64,000 nucleotides of DNA from Heterostelium multicystogenum (GCA_003667245.1 RCNN01000116.1:21979-85978); one strand, 5' to 3'. Positions 12,342 to 24,145 are shown, counted from the first letter of the stretch. Numbers and translations are program-made. The notes: generated by a model not told the origin, from the letters alone.

Positions 12342-14690
12342 ATGGCATCTTTATTGTTTAGCAGATCATTGGTTTCTAGAACATCGACAGCCTCCAATAA
12401 TGTTGGTGGTATCACCAACTTCTTGGCTGTCGGTTCCAACAGCAAGTTGCCAACAAACTACTTGTTCTCCAATGGATTCAAATCGGGTTTGGTCACCTCC
12501 ATCCGTCCATACTCTACCAATGACATCCAGAAAATGAGAAACATTGGTATCTCTGCACACATCGACTCTGGTAAGACTACCCTCACTGAGCGTATTCTCT
12601 ACTACACCGGTCGTATCAAGGAGATGCACGACGTTCGTGGTAAGGACGGTGTCGGTGCAAAGATGGACTCTATGGATTTGGAGCGTGAGAAGGGTATCAC
12701 CATTCAGTCCGCTGCCACCTACGCCAAGTGGGGTGACCAACACATCAAACATTATCGATACACCAGGTCACGTCGATTTCACCATCGAAGTCGAGCGTGC
12801 CTTCGTGTCCTTGACGGTGCCGTCTTGGTCATGTGCGGTGTCTCCGGTGTCCAATCTCAAACCATCACAGTCGATCGTCAAATGCATCGTTACAATGTCC
12901 CACGTGTTACCTTTATCAATAAATTGGATCGTGTCGGTGCCAACCCATGGAATGTCATTGATCAATTGCGTAAAAAGTTGAACTTGAATGCTTCAGCTGT
13001 TCAAATCCCAATTGGTGGAGAAATCAACTTGGAGGGTGTTTGCGATCTCTTGAACGAGAAGGCATACATCTTTGGTGAAAAAGGTTCAAAAGTACAAGAA
13101 ATGGAAGTTTCCAGCAACATTGGTAGAATTATTGCGTGAAAAGAAGATTGAGTTGATTGAGCGTGTGGCCAACGTTGACGACCAACTTGGTGAATGGATC
13201 ATCGAAAATGACTTCCCAAACAATATGCCAGATGAAAAGACTCTTGGAGATGCTATTCGTCGTTGCACAATCAATCGTACATTCGTTCCAGTTTTCATGG
13301 GATCTGCTTTCAAGAACATTGGTGTACAGAAGCTTCTTGATGGTGTCATTAGATTCCTTCCAAATCCATCCGAAAAGAAATGTGTTGCACTCGATTTATC
13401 AAACAATGAAGCTGAGGTTGAATTATCAGCAGATCCAAAGAAACCATTCGTAGGGTAAATAGCATATTCCAGGGGCATTAGCCATCCGTGCGGAAATAAT
13501 ATTAATCCATTATTTATTTTTATAGTTTGGCATTCAAATTGGAAGAAGGTAGATTTGGTCAATTGACATATATGAGAGTGTACCAAGGTACTTTGAAGAG
13601 AGGTGATATGATTAAGAATGTTAATTTAAATAAGGTTATCAAGGTACCAAGATTGGTCAGAATGCATGCCAACGAAATGGAGGAAGTTCAAGAAGTCGGT
13701 GCTGGAGAAATCTGCGCCATGTTTGGTGTCGACTGCTACTCTGGAAACACTTTCACTCATCAACAACTCAACTATACAATGACATCTATGCATGTCCCAG
13801 AGCCAGTCATGTCGCTCTCAATTGCACCAAAGGGTAAGGATGGTCAAGTCAACTTTACAAAGGCTTTGAACAAGTTCCAAAAGGAAGATCCAACCTTCCG
13901 TGTCCAAACCGACCAAGAATCAGGTCAAATCGTTATCTCTGGTATGGGTGAGTTGCATCTTGATATCTATATCGAGCGTATGCGTCGTGAGTACAACGTC
14001 GAAACTGTTGTAGGTAAGCCATTGGTCGCCTACAGAGAGACCATTCAGAGCCGTGGAGACTACGAATACACACACAAGAAGCAATCTGGTGGTCAAGGTC
14101 AATATGCCAAGATGATTGGTTACATCGAGCCAACCGGTCCAGATGGTCCCGATTTAGAGTTTGTCAACGACGTCATTGGTACTGCTATTACACCAAACTT
14201 CATTGAAGCCATCAAGAAAGGTTTCAATGAGGCTGTTCACAACGGTCCATTGATTGGACATCCAATCAGCGGTGTCCGTTTCGTCGTAACTGACGGTGCC
14301 ACTCACAGTGTCGATTCCAGTGAGTTGGCTTTCAGAATTTGTGCTGTAAATTCATTCAAGGAAGGTTTCAAGGTTGCCGACCCAATGATTCTCGAACCAA
14401 TCATGAAGGTCGAAATTTTGACACCCATCGAATTCCAAGGTACTGTCATTGGTGGTATCAATCGTCGTAAGGGTGCCATCTTCAACACTGGTGCTCAAGG
14501 TGAGAACATCACCATCGAATGCGAAGTCCCATTGAACAATATGTTTGGTTACTCAACCGAATTGAGATCATCCACCCAAGGTAAGGGTGAGTTCACCATG
14601 GAATACTCCAAGCACAGTCCAGTTACAAGAGAGCAATTCGATCAATTGATTGAAGAGTACCAAAAGAAGAAGGCTGAAGAAAAGAAATAA
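12342..14690 (+). CDS. gfm1: Mitochondrial translation elongation factor G (EF-G1)
   Basis: A GTPase that moves tRNA and mRNA on the mitochondrial ribosome. The first 55-60 residues are Ser/Thr/Arg-rich without acidic residues, a good mitochondrial presequence. Next come the G1 motif AHIDSGKTT, the [19 protein letters not shown] switch region, the G3 DTPGH motif (split by a frameshift), the G4 FINKLDR motif, domain II ([21 protein letters not shown] region), [14 protein letters not shown], and domains IV-V ending in a Lys/Glu tail. One intron, 13455-13525 (GTAAAT...TATAG), splits Gly-Leu-Ala-Phe. Three one-base errors lie near 12748 (extra A), 12795 (missing C) and 13107 (extra T); the first two compensate each other. 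Length is about 755 residues, normal for GFM1. Confidence 0.95.
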
Positions 14691-14840
14691 ACCAAATTTA
14701 ATTGTTTACTTATTTTTATTTAAAATAAATAGATAGTTTGTTTATTATTAATATTATTAAAATGTTGGTAGGTTATCTGGAAATACTATATGTATTTTGA
14801 GGATAAAGATATCTTTTTACAATGATTGGAGGTTGGGGAT

Positions 14841-15152
14841 TTATTCTGAGTTTTCATTTATATCATTTACGGTGTCGGCTATCTTTAAAATAACCTTGAT
14901 GGTTTTCAATATGGTTTTTCCAATTTTCTTTAATTCCTTCTTATCTATCTTAATTTGTTGTTGTTGCTTCTTATTTCCATGGGAGTCTTTTGGTGGCTCT
15001 GGCATAGCATGTGCAACTGGTAGGGAGTTATGGCTGTGGCAATTTGTTGAGTTGGGTATAGCTTGCTGGAAACAATTATTAAATGAGCATTTCATTTGGT
15101 GACTGGTATTTGGATAGGCTGGAGCTGGTGGATAATTGGTAGTAGTAGACAT
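14841..15152 (-). CDS. Small hypothetical protein, 103 residues
   Basis: An uninterrupted reading from ATG 15152. It has a Pro/Tyr/Ser/Asn-rich first half with four Cys and several His (MKCSFNNCF, NSTNCHSHN), and a basic second half (KKQQQQIKIDKKELKKIGKT) that runs into an amphipathic helix. The Cys/His arrangement could bind a metal, but no known zinc-finger spacing is recognised. It converges with EF-G, 150 bp away. Codon use is like real genes here, so I judge it genuine, but no family is recognised. Confidence 0.55.
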   Translation of the reverse strand: MSTTTNYPPAPAYPNTSHQMKCSFNNCFQQAIPNSTNCHSHNSLPVAHAMPEPPKDSHGNKKQQQQIKIDKKELKKIGKTILKTIKVILKIADTVNDINENSE

Positions 15153-15494
15153 TTCAACGTATTATAATAGAGATTTAAGATTAATTATTGAAGAATTTAT
15201 TAAGTGGAAAATGAATTGTAAAATGGACAAAAAGGTAGAATTTAAAATCTTGGATTCTTTATAAATATTTATTTATTGATCTGATTGATGATTCGATTTC
15301 GAAGTGCAAAAGGTAAGGGTATTTATATTTTATTCAAGTTGAACCGAAAGTAGTTCTCAATTTAAAAGTAAAGGGCATGTAACCTTGTTACCAAAATAAA
15401 TTGTAAAAAAGTAGTCCATCTTTTCTTTTCCTATTGCCCAGTGAAGTCATATTAATCCCTCTATTAATTTAAAAAACTTATAGTACACACTTGT

Positions 15495-15623
15495 TTATTT
15501 GGTATTAGTGATGTCATTGCTCACGTTTTGTTTGGAGTTTGAATTGTACGGATTTGTGTCACACATCAAATTGATCGGTTTCTTTAAAGAAATCTTAGGA
15601 GGGTTCAACCAGTTCGCATACAT
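15495..15623 (-). CDS. Possible 42-residue small protein
   Basis: A short reading from ATG 15623 preceded by an A-rich leader, as is usual for dictyostelid starts. It is hydrophilic, Asn/Lys/Pro-rich (MYANWLNPPKISLKKPINLM) and ends at TAA. The block is less AT-rich than the DNA on either side, which supports coding. It may be a free-standing small gene or an exon of a larger one. Confidence 0.35.
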   Translation of the reverse strand: MYANWLNPPKISLKKPINLMCDTNPYNSNSKQNVSNDITNTK

Positions 15624-16271
15624 TTTTCCAAATTTCTTTAGTTTTTATCAACAACGTCTACTTTGAAAAAAAATCAAATTAAAAAACTTTTGGTAGAATT
15701 ACACTTTATTTTGGTTTTAATGATATCATCAAAAATATGGGATATTTTTAAATCCTATTATCATGATTATGTTTGACAAAAATGGATTAAAATGGGTTAA
15801 AAGTGTAAAAAACCCTGGTTAACATTTAATTAATTGATGTTCTTGGAAGATCTAATGATAATGATGATGCTGATGTTTTGCTAAGAATTTAGGAATCTCT
15901 TTTTATGTCATTTTGTAAAGAGTTGTTTAACAATTATAAAGGTTTTTAATGATCATCTTTTTATTCTGCACAATAAATATCAAGATCCATATGAAAACCT
16001 ATATATTATCGAATGGATATTTTTTTTTACAAAAAGATCTTATATTAACCATCACCTACCCTTTCTCGATCGCCTAACAACAATCACGGCAATTACCTAA
16101 AATCTTGAGATATTTTGGATATTACTAAATCTACTTTAAAAAAAGATAGATATCTACATTAATAGAATCTAAAGAAGGAATATAAAAAGAGTCTTGTTTT
16201 GTTATAATATTTATTTAAGTTATTTATTTACAATAGATTAGTAGTTGATACAGTTAATTGGAATGAATTGA
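15624..16271. other. AT-rich intergenic region
   Basis: Spacer between two minus-strand small genes. Nothing beyond A/T runs is seen. Confidence 0.5.
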
Positions 16272-16622
16272 TCAATATGGATCACAAGAGCACCACAGGG
16301 CCCATATGCTTTTCTCTTCTGCAACCGATTTTAAAGGTGTAATTTTGGAAATTTTAATTGGCTCATCGTTTGGCGGAGATACGATTGAAGGCTCTGTAAT
16401 TATAGCGGATGAAAGATGCTCTATTGGTTTGACTTGTTCAACGAAAGAATTCAATTGACTTTCCAATTCTAAAACATTGTTATTCTCATCTTCATTATAT
16501 TCTACATCAGATTGTTCACTCTGTTGGATTTCTTTGTAATCTTGGTGATTTTGAATTGAGTCACCAACTCCTATTTCCACTACATCTTCACTTATTAATA
16601 TTTGTTTCTCTTCAAGTACCAT
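16272..16622 (-). CDS. Small acidic hypothetical protein, 116 residues
   Basis: An uninterrupted reading from ATG 16622. The first 70 residues are acidic and Gln/Asn-rich (NHQDYKEIQQSEQSDVEYNE); the C-terminus is less charged and ends with WALWCSCDPY. No signal peptide, membrane helix or known domain. The Trp/Cys-rich tail is odd for an otherwise hydrophilic protein. No family is recognised. Confidence 0.5.
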   Translation of the reverse strand: MVLEEKQILISEDVVEIGVGDSIQNHQDYKEIQQSEQSDVEYNEDENNNVLELESQLNSFVEQVKPIEHLSSAIITEPSIVSPPNDEPIKISKITPLKSVAEEKSIWALWCSCDPY

Positions 16623-17168
16623 TGCTTAAATATATTTCAAATTAACAAATGATAATTAATCTAACAAATAATGATGATGGATCATTTACTATTTATATAA
16701 ATTCGGTCCATGAGATCTGGGTTCTTTGTTATTCAAGAACCAGAATACTGGTTCATTATTATTCACCAGAATTGGGGTTAGAAATAAATAATTGATCAAA
16801 GGTTATAATCAGGACCCTGTTTTTTTTTTTTTGTTTCATTTTTTTTACACATATATTTTTGATCAAAAATTCTATAAATAAGGTAATATGAATTTTGTCC
16901 AATGGCAACGTTAACTTAAGTATCAATGTAAGCTCATGTTAACATCCTCAGCACAACATCATATTATTATTATTGGGAATTAATTGGAACTACTTATTAG
17001 TTTTCAGTATCAATTGAAACCTCTTAAATGTGATATTTAGATTGAGTAACGTCTTCTGATTTATAAATTATAATTCATTTATTATTATTATTACAATGCT
17101 ATTATTATCATACTATATTTTATATACATTAGATTGATAGGGTATGTTCTTGGTTTAAATACTACATT
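16623..17168. other. AT-rich intergenic region
   Basis: A gap with T and A runs and no coding signal. It holds the 3' end of the GPI-protein gene and the 5' end of the small acidic gene. Confidence 0.45.
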
Positions 17169-18204
17169 CTACATAAGTCCAAATAGAATTGTGAAGCATA
17201 AAATCATTCCCATTATGAATACTGATGACTTGGTTGATGAAGCCTCGTTTGGATCTGTTTGAAAGATGATAATATTAATATTCTGGTTTGATCAAATAGT
17301 TTAAGTAAGTATTTGTTCCCTAACTTACCATTTAAAATACCATAGGAGTATGTATTTTGGTAACCACCTGGTCTTGATACGATAATGGAAATACCAGTTG
17401 GTACACTTGGATCAAGTCCTGTAATGGTAGCAACCAATTCGTTGCTACCTATTTCTTGAAGTGTAGCATCGATTGGAGCAGCATATTGTTGAACTCCACA
17501 AGCACTGAATGGGAATGCACCAGATGGAAGTGCTCCAACAAACTTATAGATCAAATAAGTATCGTTGGAATTATCTGTTTTTGTGAATTTAACAGTTGCA
17601 CCTCTTCCTTTGTTGGTCATTGCAAGCTCTAATTTACCATTATTTCCTGGCATTGGGAATTTTGGATTGACAACTAAATAGAAGATTGACGGTGAATGTA
17701 AATAATAGAGCATCACTTAGTGATGATAGAAATCAACTTACTGGTATTGAAGTCATCTGAAGTAATGAATTGGAAAACAATTGGCTTTGTTTGAGTTTCA
17801 TTGGCAACAACAAGTGTTGAACTAAAGATACGATTTGATGGTTAGTTCAATGATTAGATGGCTAGGAATTCTTTGAAATACATACACATTAGCTGGTTGG
17901 CTACAGATGGCAAGTTGAAGGATAGTGTTTGTTGCTCTGGATCCCAGTATTGACTGTATACGTTGTCGGTTGGTGACACCTTGCCGTCGAAACCAACAAA
18001 CAAGTTGACCGAACCAAAGCATGGAATCAACATACCACTGACTTTAGTTGGTGAGTTGGCAAGATTGACAATGATGTTGGTTCCCGAAGTGAAGTTATAG
18101 GTGTTCAATACATTCAATTGAGTATCAACGATTTGTTGTGAGTTTGTCAAACACACCAACAAACACGAAGCAACTACAACAGCAAACAAATATTTAATAT
18201 TCAT
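17169..18204 (-). CDS. GPI-anchored secreted cell-surface protein
   Basis: Four exons with GT-AG introns: 17882-18204, 17742-17821, 17329-17673 and 17169-17254. The spliced reading of 277 residues has no frameshift. It starts with a basic residue pair and a hydrophobic core (MNIKYLFAVVVASCLLVCL), a signal peptide, and ends in NEASSTKSS followed by a hydrophobic tail (VFIMGMILCFTILFGLM), the layout of a GPI-attachment signal. The middle is Asn/Thr/Val/Gly-rich and beta-strand-like with several N-glycosylation sequons (NFT, NET, NDT) and Cys that could form disulphides. The protein is probably displayed on the plasma membrane in adhesion or development. The last intron places the anchor signal in its own exon. 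No named family is recognised. The first donor could also be 6 bp away, which would remove two residues. Confidence 0.8.
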
Positions 18205-18679
18205 TTTTCTATTCAATATTTCTTTTTCTAATCTATTTGTTTTCTTTGTCTTTTAGAGATCTTTAGTGGTTTAGAGTGATTGTTTTTATTTTTTTCTATA
18301 TCTAAATATTTTATAGCAAATCTATCTATTAACTATTATTATTATTTGTATGATTATGATTATTATTTGGTAATTTTCTGCAACAACTAACTAATAATCT
18401 TTAGTGGAATGGGAAATTTAATTGTATGGTAACAAAAAAATTACATGCAGAGAAGAAAAAATCAACTGACTAATTGGGTGTTCCCCAAAATGGTTTTAAA
18501 AATGAAAAAAATATAATGACTTCATATTTATTATAATAAATAGTTACCTTCAATTAAAAAAAACAAAACCAATCAAACACACACACCAAAATATTTTTGA
18601 TCTAGATTCAAGATCTAAAAACAACAACACATTTATATAATAACCTAGTTGTATTTATTTTAAAGTATGCCAGTGGAAT

Positions 18680-18897
18680 TTATTTGTTGACAAATATATG
18701 ATAAGAGAATTCAGTGTTCGATTTGATGAGATTTATCCGAGATCTCTTAAATCCAATTCGAATCGAATTTTGTGCGCTATTATGTGAAACATATGAGAGA
18801 TTTGCGGTGTTACTCCAATCAAAACTTCCAATGGTGATCATTACTCCAAAGTTGAATTGAGGTTGGTCATTACAGAGACTCAAGTCCAAATCATCAT
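18680..18897 (-). CDS. Possible 3' exon of an unresolved gene
   Basis: After a CGCTAAG acceptor, a coding-like stretch reads LDLSLCNDQPQFNFGVMITI and continues through GSFDWSNTANLSYVSHNS to TAA at 18680. Balanced residue use and alternating hydrophobics suggest a beta-rich domain. No ATG is in frame, and the upstream exon (perhaps 18960-19040) could not be fixed. It may be a gene fragment or pseudogene. Confidence 0.3.
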
Positions 18898-19704
18898 CTT
18901 AGCGATCGTTTTTGGTTCTGTTATAATACATTATTTTCACTTCCAAATTGGTTGTTCAAAGATTATGTATTTCATGAGTATGTCATAATAGGCATAATAC
19001 TTTGATAAAGTTCACTATCATCATTTTGAAATGTGTATTTATACCAAATGGATGATCTTTTGATGATGACTTGATAATGATGTTTATAGTTGCAATAAGT
19101 AATATCTATCATTGATTAATTATTATTTAATACAGTTTTGATATCCTTCAATAAGATGGTGTCAACTCAACAATTAACTCACACAAGCTCATCAAATAAT
19201 AGCTGTTATACCTTAAAATCAATCATTAACGTATGAAATATTAAATAAATGAGACTACGGAAGTATCACTAATCTATTGGTTCAAATAAACAAACACACA
19301 AACTAACAAACAAATTAACAAATGAACAAATAAACAAATGAACACTCACCCCCTCAAACATTGAGGTTAAGGTGAAGGTGAAACTTATTATGTCAATAAG
19401 TTTGGTTAATGTTACTAAACAACAATAGACATCGGTGACTTAAAAAGTTAGTTTTAGAAGAGATAGACAAAACGTGAACATTTGATACAATGTCAACAAC
19501 AAAAATTAAAAATTTAAATTTTTTACTTTTTTCTCAGGCGTTTCTGTGTGTCTGTGTGAGTGGGAGACAAATAGAAAGGCAGTTTTATCTTCAGTCTCAT
19601 TCCCAACACTTATAAATATTTATTTACGTTCATCATAATATTACTACTATATTATTATTAGATTATTATTAGATTGTTGTGATTATACATACAAGTACTC
19701 TATA
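18898..19704. other. Intergenic region upstream of the Phe-tRNA synthetase gene
   Basis: AT-rich sequence expected to contain the plus-strand promoter. ACAAA-type repeats lie at 19285-19345. No gene is supported. Confidence 0.45.
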
Positions 19705-22073
19705 ATGCCTACCGTACAAGTCTTGAGAGAACCATTGTTGAAAGCTTTGGGAAAACAATATAGTATGTTTTGTATTGTTGCTGTTGGACTAGTACTGGTC
19801 ACTGACAGCCCCGACGCTGTTCTACTTTGTACTGATTACTAACCTCGGAATTACTTGTAGCTGATGATGAATTCGATGATTTGTGTTTCAGATATGGAAT
19901 TGAATTGGATGAAGTCGTAAGTATAATAAGATCTTATATGGATGGTTCGTCTAGACGTCTGCAGCATAGTGGATTACTTATACTGGTTTCCTATGAATGT
20001 TTAGACTTCAGAGAGAAAGATCATTGAGAAGGAGACTGGTGTTGTAGATAAGAACGCTTCTGATGAAGTACTCTACAAGATTGATGTTCCAGCAAACAGA
20101 TATGATTTGTTGTGTATGGAAGGTTTGGCCCGTGCCCTCAAGGTCTACGGACAACAAACCGCAATTCCAAAATACACTATCACCAGCAAGCCAGCTACCT
20201 ACCAAAAACTTATCGTCTCCAAAGAGGTAAAGGATGTCAGACCAATTGTCGTCTGCGGTATCTTGAGAGACATCACTTTCAACCAACAAACCTACAAAAA
20301 CTTTATTGATCTCCAAGAGAAGCTCCATCAAAACATTTGCAAGTATGATTTTCATACCATACGATCTCGATCCAAATATGGTTAGCTAACATTCAACTTT
20401 GAAACTCACAGAAAGAGAACATTGGTTTCAATTGGTACACATGATTTGGATACTGTAAAGGGACCATTCTACTATAAAGCATTGAAACCAGAAGACATCA
20501 AGTTTGTTCCATTGTCACAAACTCAAGAGTACAATGCTGTTGAATTATTCAAGCTCTATGATGTTTGTTATCAATTTAACGAATCCAATATTGAATATTG
20601 CATCTAATATTTGAACCCCACATGATATTATAGGAAACCAATTCACATTTAAAGAAATACTTGCATATTATTAGAGATTCACCATTGTACCAGCTATTTA
20701 TGATTCAAATAACACTTTGCTCTCACTTCCACCAATCATCAATGGTGATCACAGCAAGATCACCCTCAACACCAAGAATGTGTTCATTGAAGTCACTGCT
20801 ACTGACTACACCAAAGCCAACATTGTTTTGAACACCATGTTGACTATGTTCTCCGAGTATTGCAAAGTTCCATTCACGTATCTATCAAATCACCAATATT
20901 TTTCCGACGAAATCAATCAATTGGACTAACATTAATATTATGATATTTAGCATGGAACAAGTTGAAGTTGTCGACGCTGATGGAACTACTAAACTCTACC
21001 CACAGATTGACGAAGTTGAAGTCAAAGCATCTACCTCATATATCAACAAATGCATTGGTGTACAATTGGAACCATCATACATGATCGATATGTTGAAGCG
21101 TATGTCACTCGACTCCAAGTTAAGTGACGATCAACAAACCATCACTGTTTCCGTTCCATCAACTAGAAGTGGTATGTATAGACAAACCTACTTTAGAAAT
21201 AGGACAGCCACATTAATTTAATGGTAAAATATAGATATCATTCATGAGTGTGATGTTATGGAGGATGTAGCTATTGGATATGGATTCAACAATATCCCAC
21301 GTGTTGTACCATTCACTCCAACCATTGGTAGAATCCAACCAATCAACAAACTCTCAGAATCACTTGCTGCTGAACTCGCTCAAGCCGGATTCACTGAAAT
21401 TATGACTTTTGTCTTGTGCTCCAACAAGGACAACTACAGTTTGGTCAATAGAGAAGATGACAACACCAGCGTAAAGGTTGCCAACTATCTCCATGAAGAT
21501 TTCTCTGTATGTATACTTGCAAATCTCGTTTCTCTATCATTCTAACCACTTCAAATAGGAATTACGTATTAGCTTGACTAGTACTTTATTAAAGAGTATT
21601 GCCTCTAACAAGGCAATGCCATTGCCATTGAAGTTATTCGAAGTCGGAGATGTATCTGTCAAGGGATCTCTCGGAAACACCAACTTGGCAGATCAAAAAC
21701 AGCAACAACAGTGACACTGGTTCATACAACAAGCGTATGTTGGGTGCCATCTACTGCAATCACTCTGCTAGAATCGAAGTTGTCCACGGTATTTCTCGAC
21801 AAGTTGATGCTTTCACTCAATGTCAAGCACATCGGTGACAAATCGGCATCACCATTCGGATTGAAATATCAACTCAAGCCAAACAATGACAAGCTTTTCA
21901 TGCCAGGTATGGGAGCTGACATTTTGGTTGGTGAAAAGAAGATTGGTGTCATGGGTGTTGTACATCCAACCGTATTGAAGAACTACGGTATCACTTACCC
22001 ATGTTCATTGCTCGAGTTTGAAGTCAACATGGAACTCGCTTCATGTATCCAATATCCAATTCAAAAGAATTAA
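19705..22073 (+). CDS. phesB: Cytosolic phenylalanyl-tRNA synthetase beta subunit
   Basis: The beta chain of the alpha2-beta2 enzyme that charges tRNA-Phe. It has eight exons: 19705-19762, 19861-19916, 20005-20342, 20412-20562, 20634-20877, 20951-21171, 21235-21506 and 21559-22073, all with GT-AG introns of 52-98 bp. Landmarks follow the archaeal/eukaryotic family: MPTVQV start, [52 protein letters not shown], the B5-like region and the AHECD-type [13 protein letters not shown] segment. Then come [19 protein letters not shown] and the C-terminal [11 protein letters not shown] segment. Length is about 610 residues. One-base errors occur near 20695 (C run), 21700 and 21790. It is the only synthetase gene here. 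Confidence 0.95.
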
Positions 22074-23228
22074 AAGCACAAAGTTATATAATTATAAAAT
22101 GAATCAAATATACTTTTATTTTTAAATCTTCAACTAATAATAAAACTGAAAGTGTGATAACAGTAAACTATCCATCCAAAATCATAGATCATAATTGTTA
22201 ACTTTTTCATTTAATCAATTTTGATGATTATATTATTATTTATACTCATGACAAATGAACTATACTGAACAGCTGGGATTTCGGATAAGCCCTATCCAAT
22301 AGGATATTATTTTTGGTTTTCAAAAAAAAAGAAATTTGTAAAATTAATAGATCAGATTGTCCTGTGTTGGGGCTTCATTTAAAACACAGATTATTAATAT
22401 ATTAATGAGTAAATCGGTGAATATAAAAATCTGTAATAAAAAATCAGTTCACAGAATCCCAAAATAAAAACAAAAAAAGACAGTTTTTTGATTTTTGGGT
22501 GATGGTGATGGTTTATAAATAGTTTTTGTTGTTTGTACAATAAACAGGTGATGACAACTGGGCCATTTAAATTAAGGATTTTTTGAGATTGTTAACAATT
22601 TCTCAAGAAACTTTTCTGTTTTAATTAAAAATAAATTTTAATGTATGTTTTGATTGATTGATGGTTATAATAGTTTTGTACATGAGAAAACCTTCAAAAA
22701 ATGATCCATCACATTGAATACCCAATATTCTGTTTTAGAATTACATTATCCCTCAACACACTACACACATGCTCGTCTATCAACAAACTAGTTAGTTAAC
22801 AATGTACATAAATAAAATATATAAATAAAATACTAATAATAAATAATAATAATAATAATAATATGTATATAATTTTTAGAAAATAAATAAATAAATAAAT
22901 ATATATGTGTATATATAAATTGTAAATAAACCCAAACCATCATCAATCATTCAATCATCAATCATTCATTGTACAGTATTAGTAGATAGATTTTCTCTTC
23001 ATAGTAATAAAAACAATCATAATCAATTAAAAAAACATACAGAGAGTGTTTATCTCATACTCCGATCGAAGTTTGATTAAATTTCCCAAAAACCAAAGAT
23101 TCTAATGTAAGTGATTGATACTACTATATATTATAATATATTATTGCCTTTGTTATATATTTCAATACCAAATCAGATTTTCACACATTCATAAATTTAT
23201 TTATAAAAATTAAAAAAAAGCACCAAGC
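22074..23228. other. AT-rich intergenic region
   Basis: About 1.15 kb with A/T runs and AAT repeats (22835-22900). It separates the 3' ends of the synthetase gene and the tiny minus-strand gene. No other gene is seen. Confidence 0.45.
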
Positions 23229-23426
23229 TTAGAACCTAGTTTCACCAATTTCACCTTACATCATGTTGTAAGAAATTGGAGGTGTGAGAAATTAGCACTA
23301 ACCTTCCAGCTTTTGGTTGATGTATTCGGTGCATCGACCAACGTTGCTGCTAAGAGATGTTGTGTGTGTTTTGTGTTGTGTCTTTTGAGTATCAAACACA
23401 GCTGTAGCTTGGATTTGAATGATCAT
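23229..23426 (-). CDS. Tiny spliced gene, 49 residues
   Basis: ATG at 23426 opens a reading of 41 codons (exon 23303-23426) that ends at a GTTAGT donor. A 48-bp intron (23255-23302) with a TGTAAG acceptor joins it in phase to exon 23229-23254, which ends at TAA. The spliced product includes SLSSNVGRCTEYINQKLEG and ends EIGETRF. The block is distinctly less AT-rich than its surroundings, and an in-phase splice that extends the reading by eight residues supports coding. The charged C-terminal half suggests a helical protein. Two inverted repeats overlap it (23245-23279 and 23313-23341), so a structured RNA is the main alternative. Confidence 0.45.
23245..23279. other. Inverted repeat over a predicted 3' splice site
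   Basis: CCAATTT-CAC-CTTACA, loop TCATGT, then TGTAAG-AAATTGG. Thirteen perfect pairs with a 3-base bulge. On the minus strand it covers the acceptor of the 48-bp intron of the tiny gene and the start of its second exon. Confidence 0.6.
23313..23341. other. Twelve-pair inverted repeat with TTCGG loop
   Basis: TTGGTTGATGTA, loop TTCGG, TGCATCGACCAA. All 12 positions pair on the plus strand, two as G-U wobbles. It lies inside exon 1 of the tiny minus-strand gene. Confidence 0.65.
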
Positions 23427-23975
23427 TCAATCATTGCCTATTTATAAATACTACCAATATAAATAAATAAGAGTAGCTCAATACAATGTTTATAAATGGT
23501 ATGGGAACAGAACTTATCATTTTAGTTTAATTCGATTGTAAATATACTATTATACTATTATTATTTATAGTTAAATAATATCAACTTCAAAATCAACAGC
23601 AGCAGTAGCATCATCAGCACCATCAATGTTATAATAGTAAATACATTTTACTATTCCGACACTACTATTTTTGAAATTGGTGATGGTGAATGCCATCATA
23701 AGAACTTAAATCCATTTGTGTAGGGTAGCATTTTTCATCACCCATCGGATCTCTATATATAAATTTATTTTAAAACATTAATTATTCTAAATTTGAGTTC
23801 ATCGTCTCAAACAAGAATGGTGTTCACTTTTATTTATATTTTTTATGATGGTCTTTATCAACAAATCCATAATCAATCAATTAAATGAAAAATTCCAATA
23901 ATAATATAATTTCATTTGTAATTTTCACATATATTTTATTGTTATTTAAATAAACAATTGGATTACTTTACAAAA

Positions 23976-24062
23976 ATGAAAAAGCATACCAATATTAAGA
24001 CAACAGATAAAAACAATAAAGATCAACATCATCATCATCATCATCACAATACTCCTATTTAA
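23976..24062 (+). CDS. Possible 28-residue His-rich peptide
   Basis: ATG after CAAAA, then a Lys/Asn-rich stretch, seven consecutive His codons (CATs, last CAC) and a stop. The CAT repeat may simply be a microsatellite. Very weak support for translation. Confidence 0.15.
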   Translation: MKKHTNIKTTDKNNKDQHHHHHHHNTPI

Positions 24063-24086
24063 TGTGGTCCTATCAGCCATACCACT

Positions 24087-24145
24087 GTGAGCGAGGGGTA
24101 ATCAATATCAAAACAAAAAATAGATCAAATTGATCGCTCCCTCAC
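24087..24145. other. GC-rich imperfect hairpin
   Basis: The left arm 24087-24105 (GTGAGCGAGGGGTAATCAA) pairs with the right arm 24130-24145 (TTGATCGCTCCCTCAC): about 15 pairs including two wobbles, one mismatch and a 3-base bulge, around a 24-base A-rich loop. It stands out because the surrounding DNA is very AT-rich. Confidence 0.5.
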
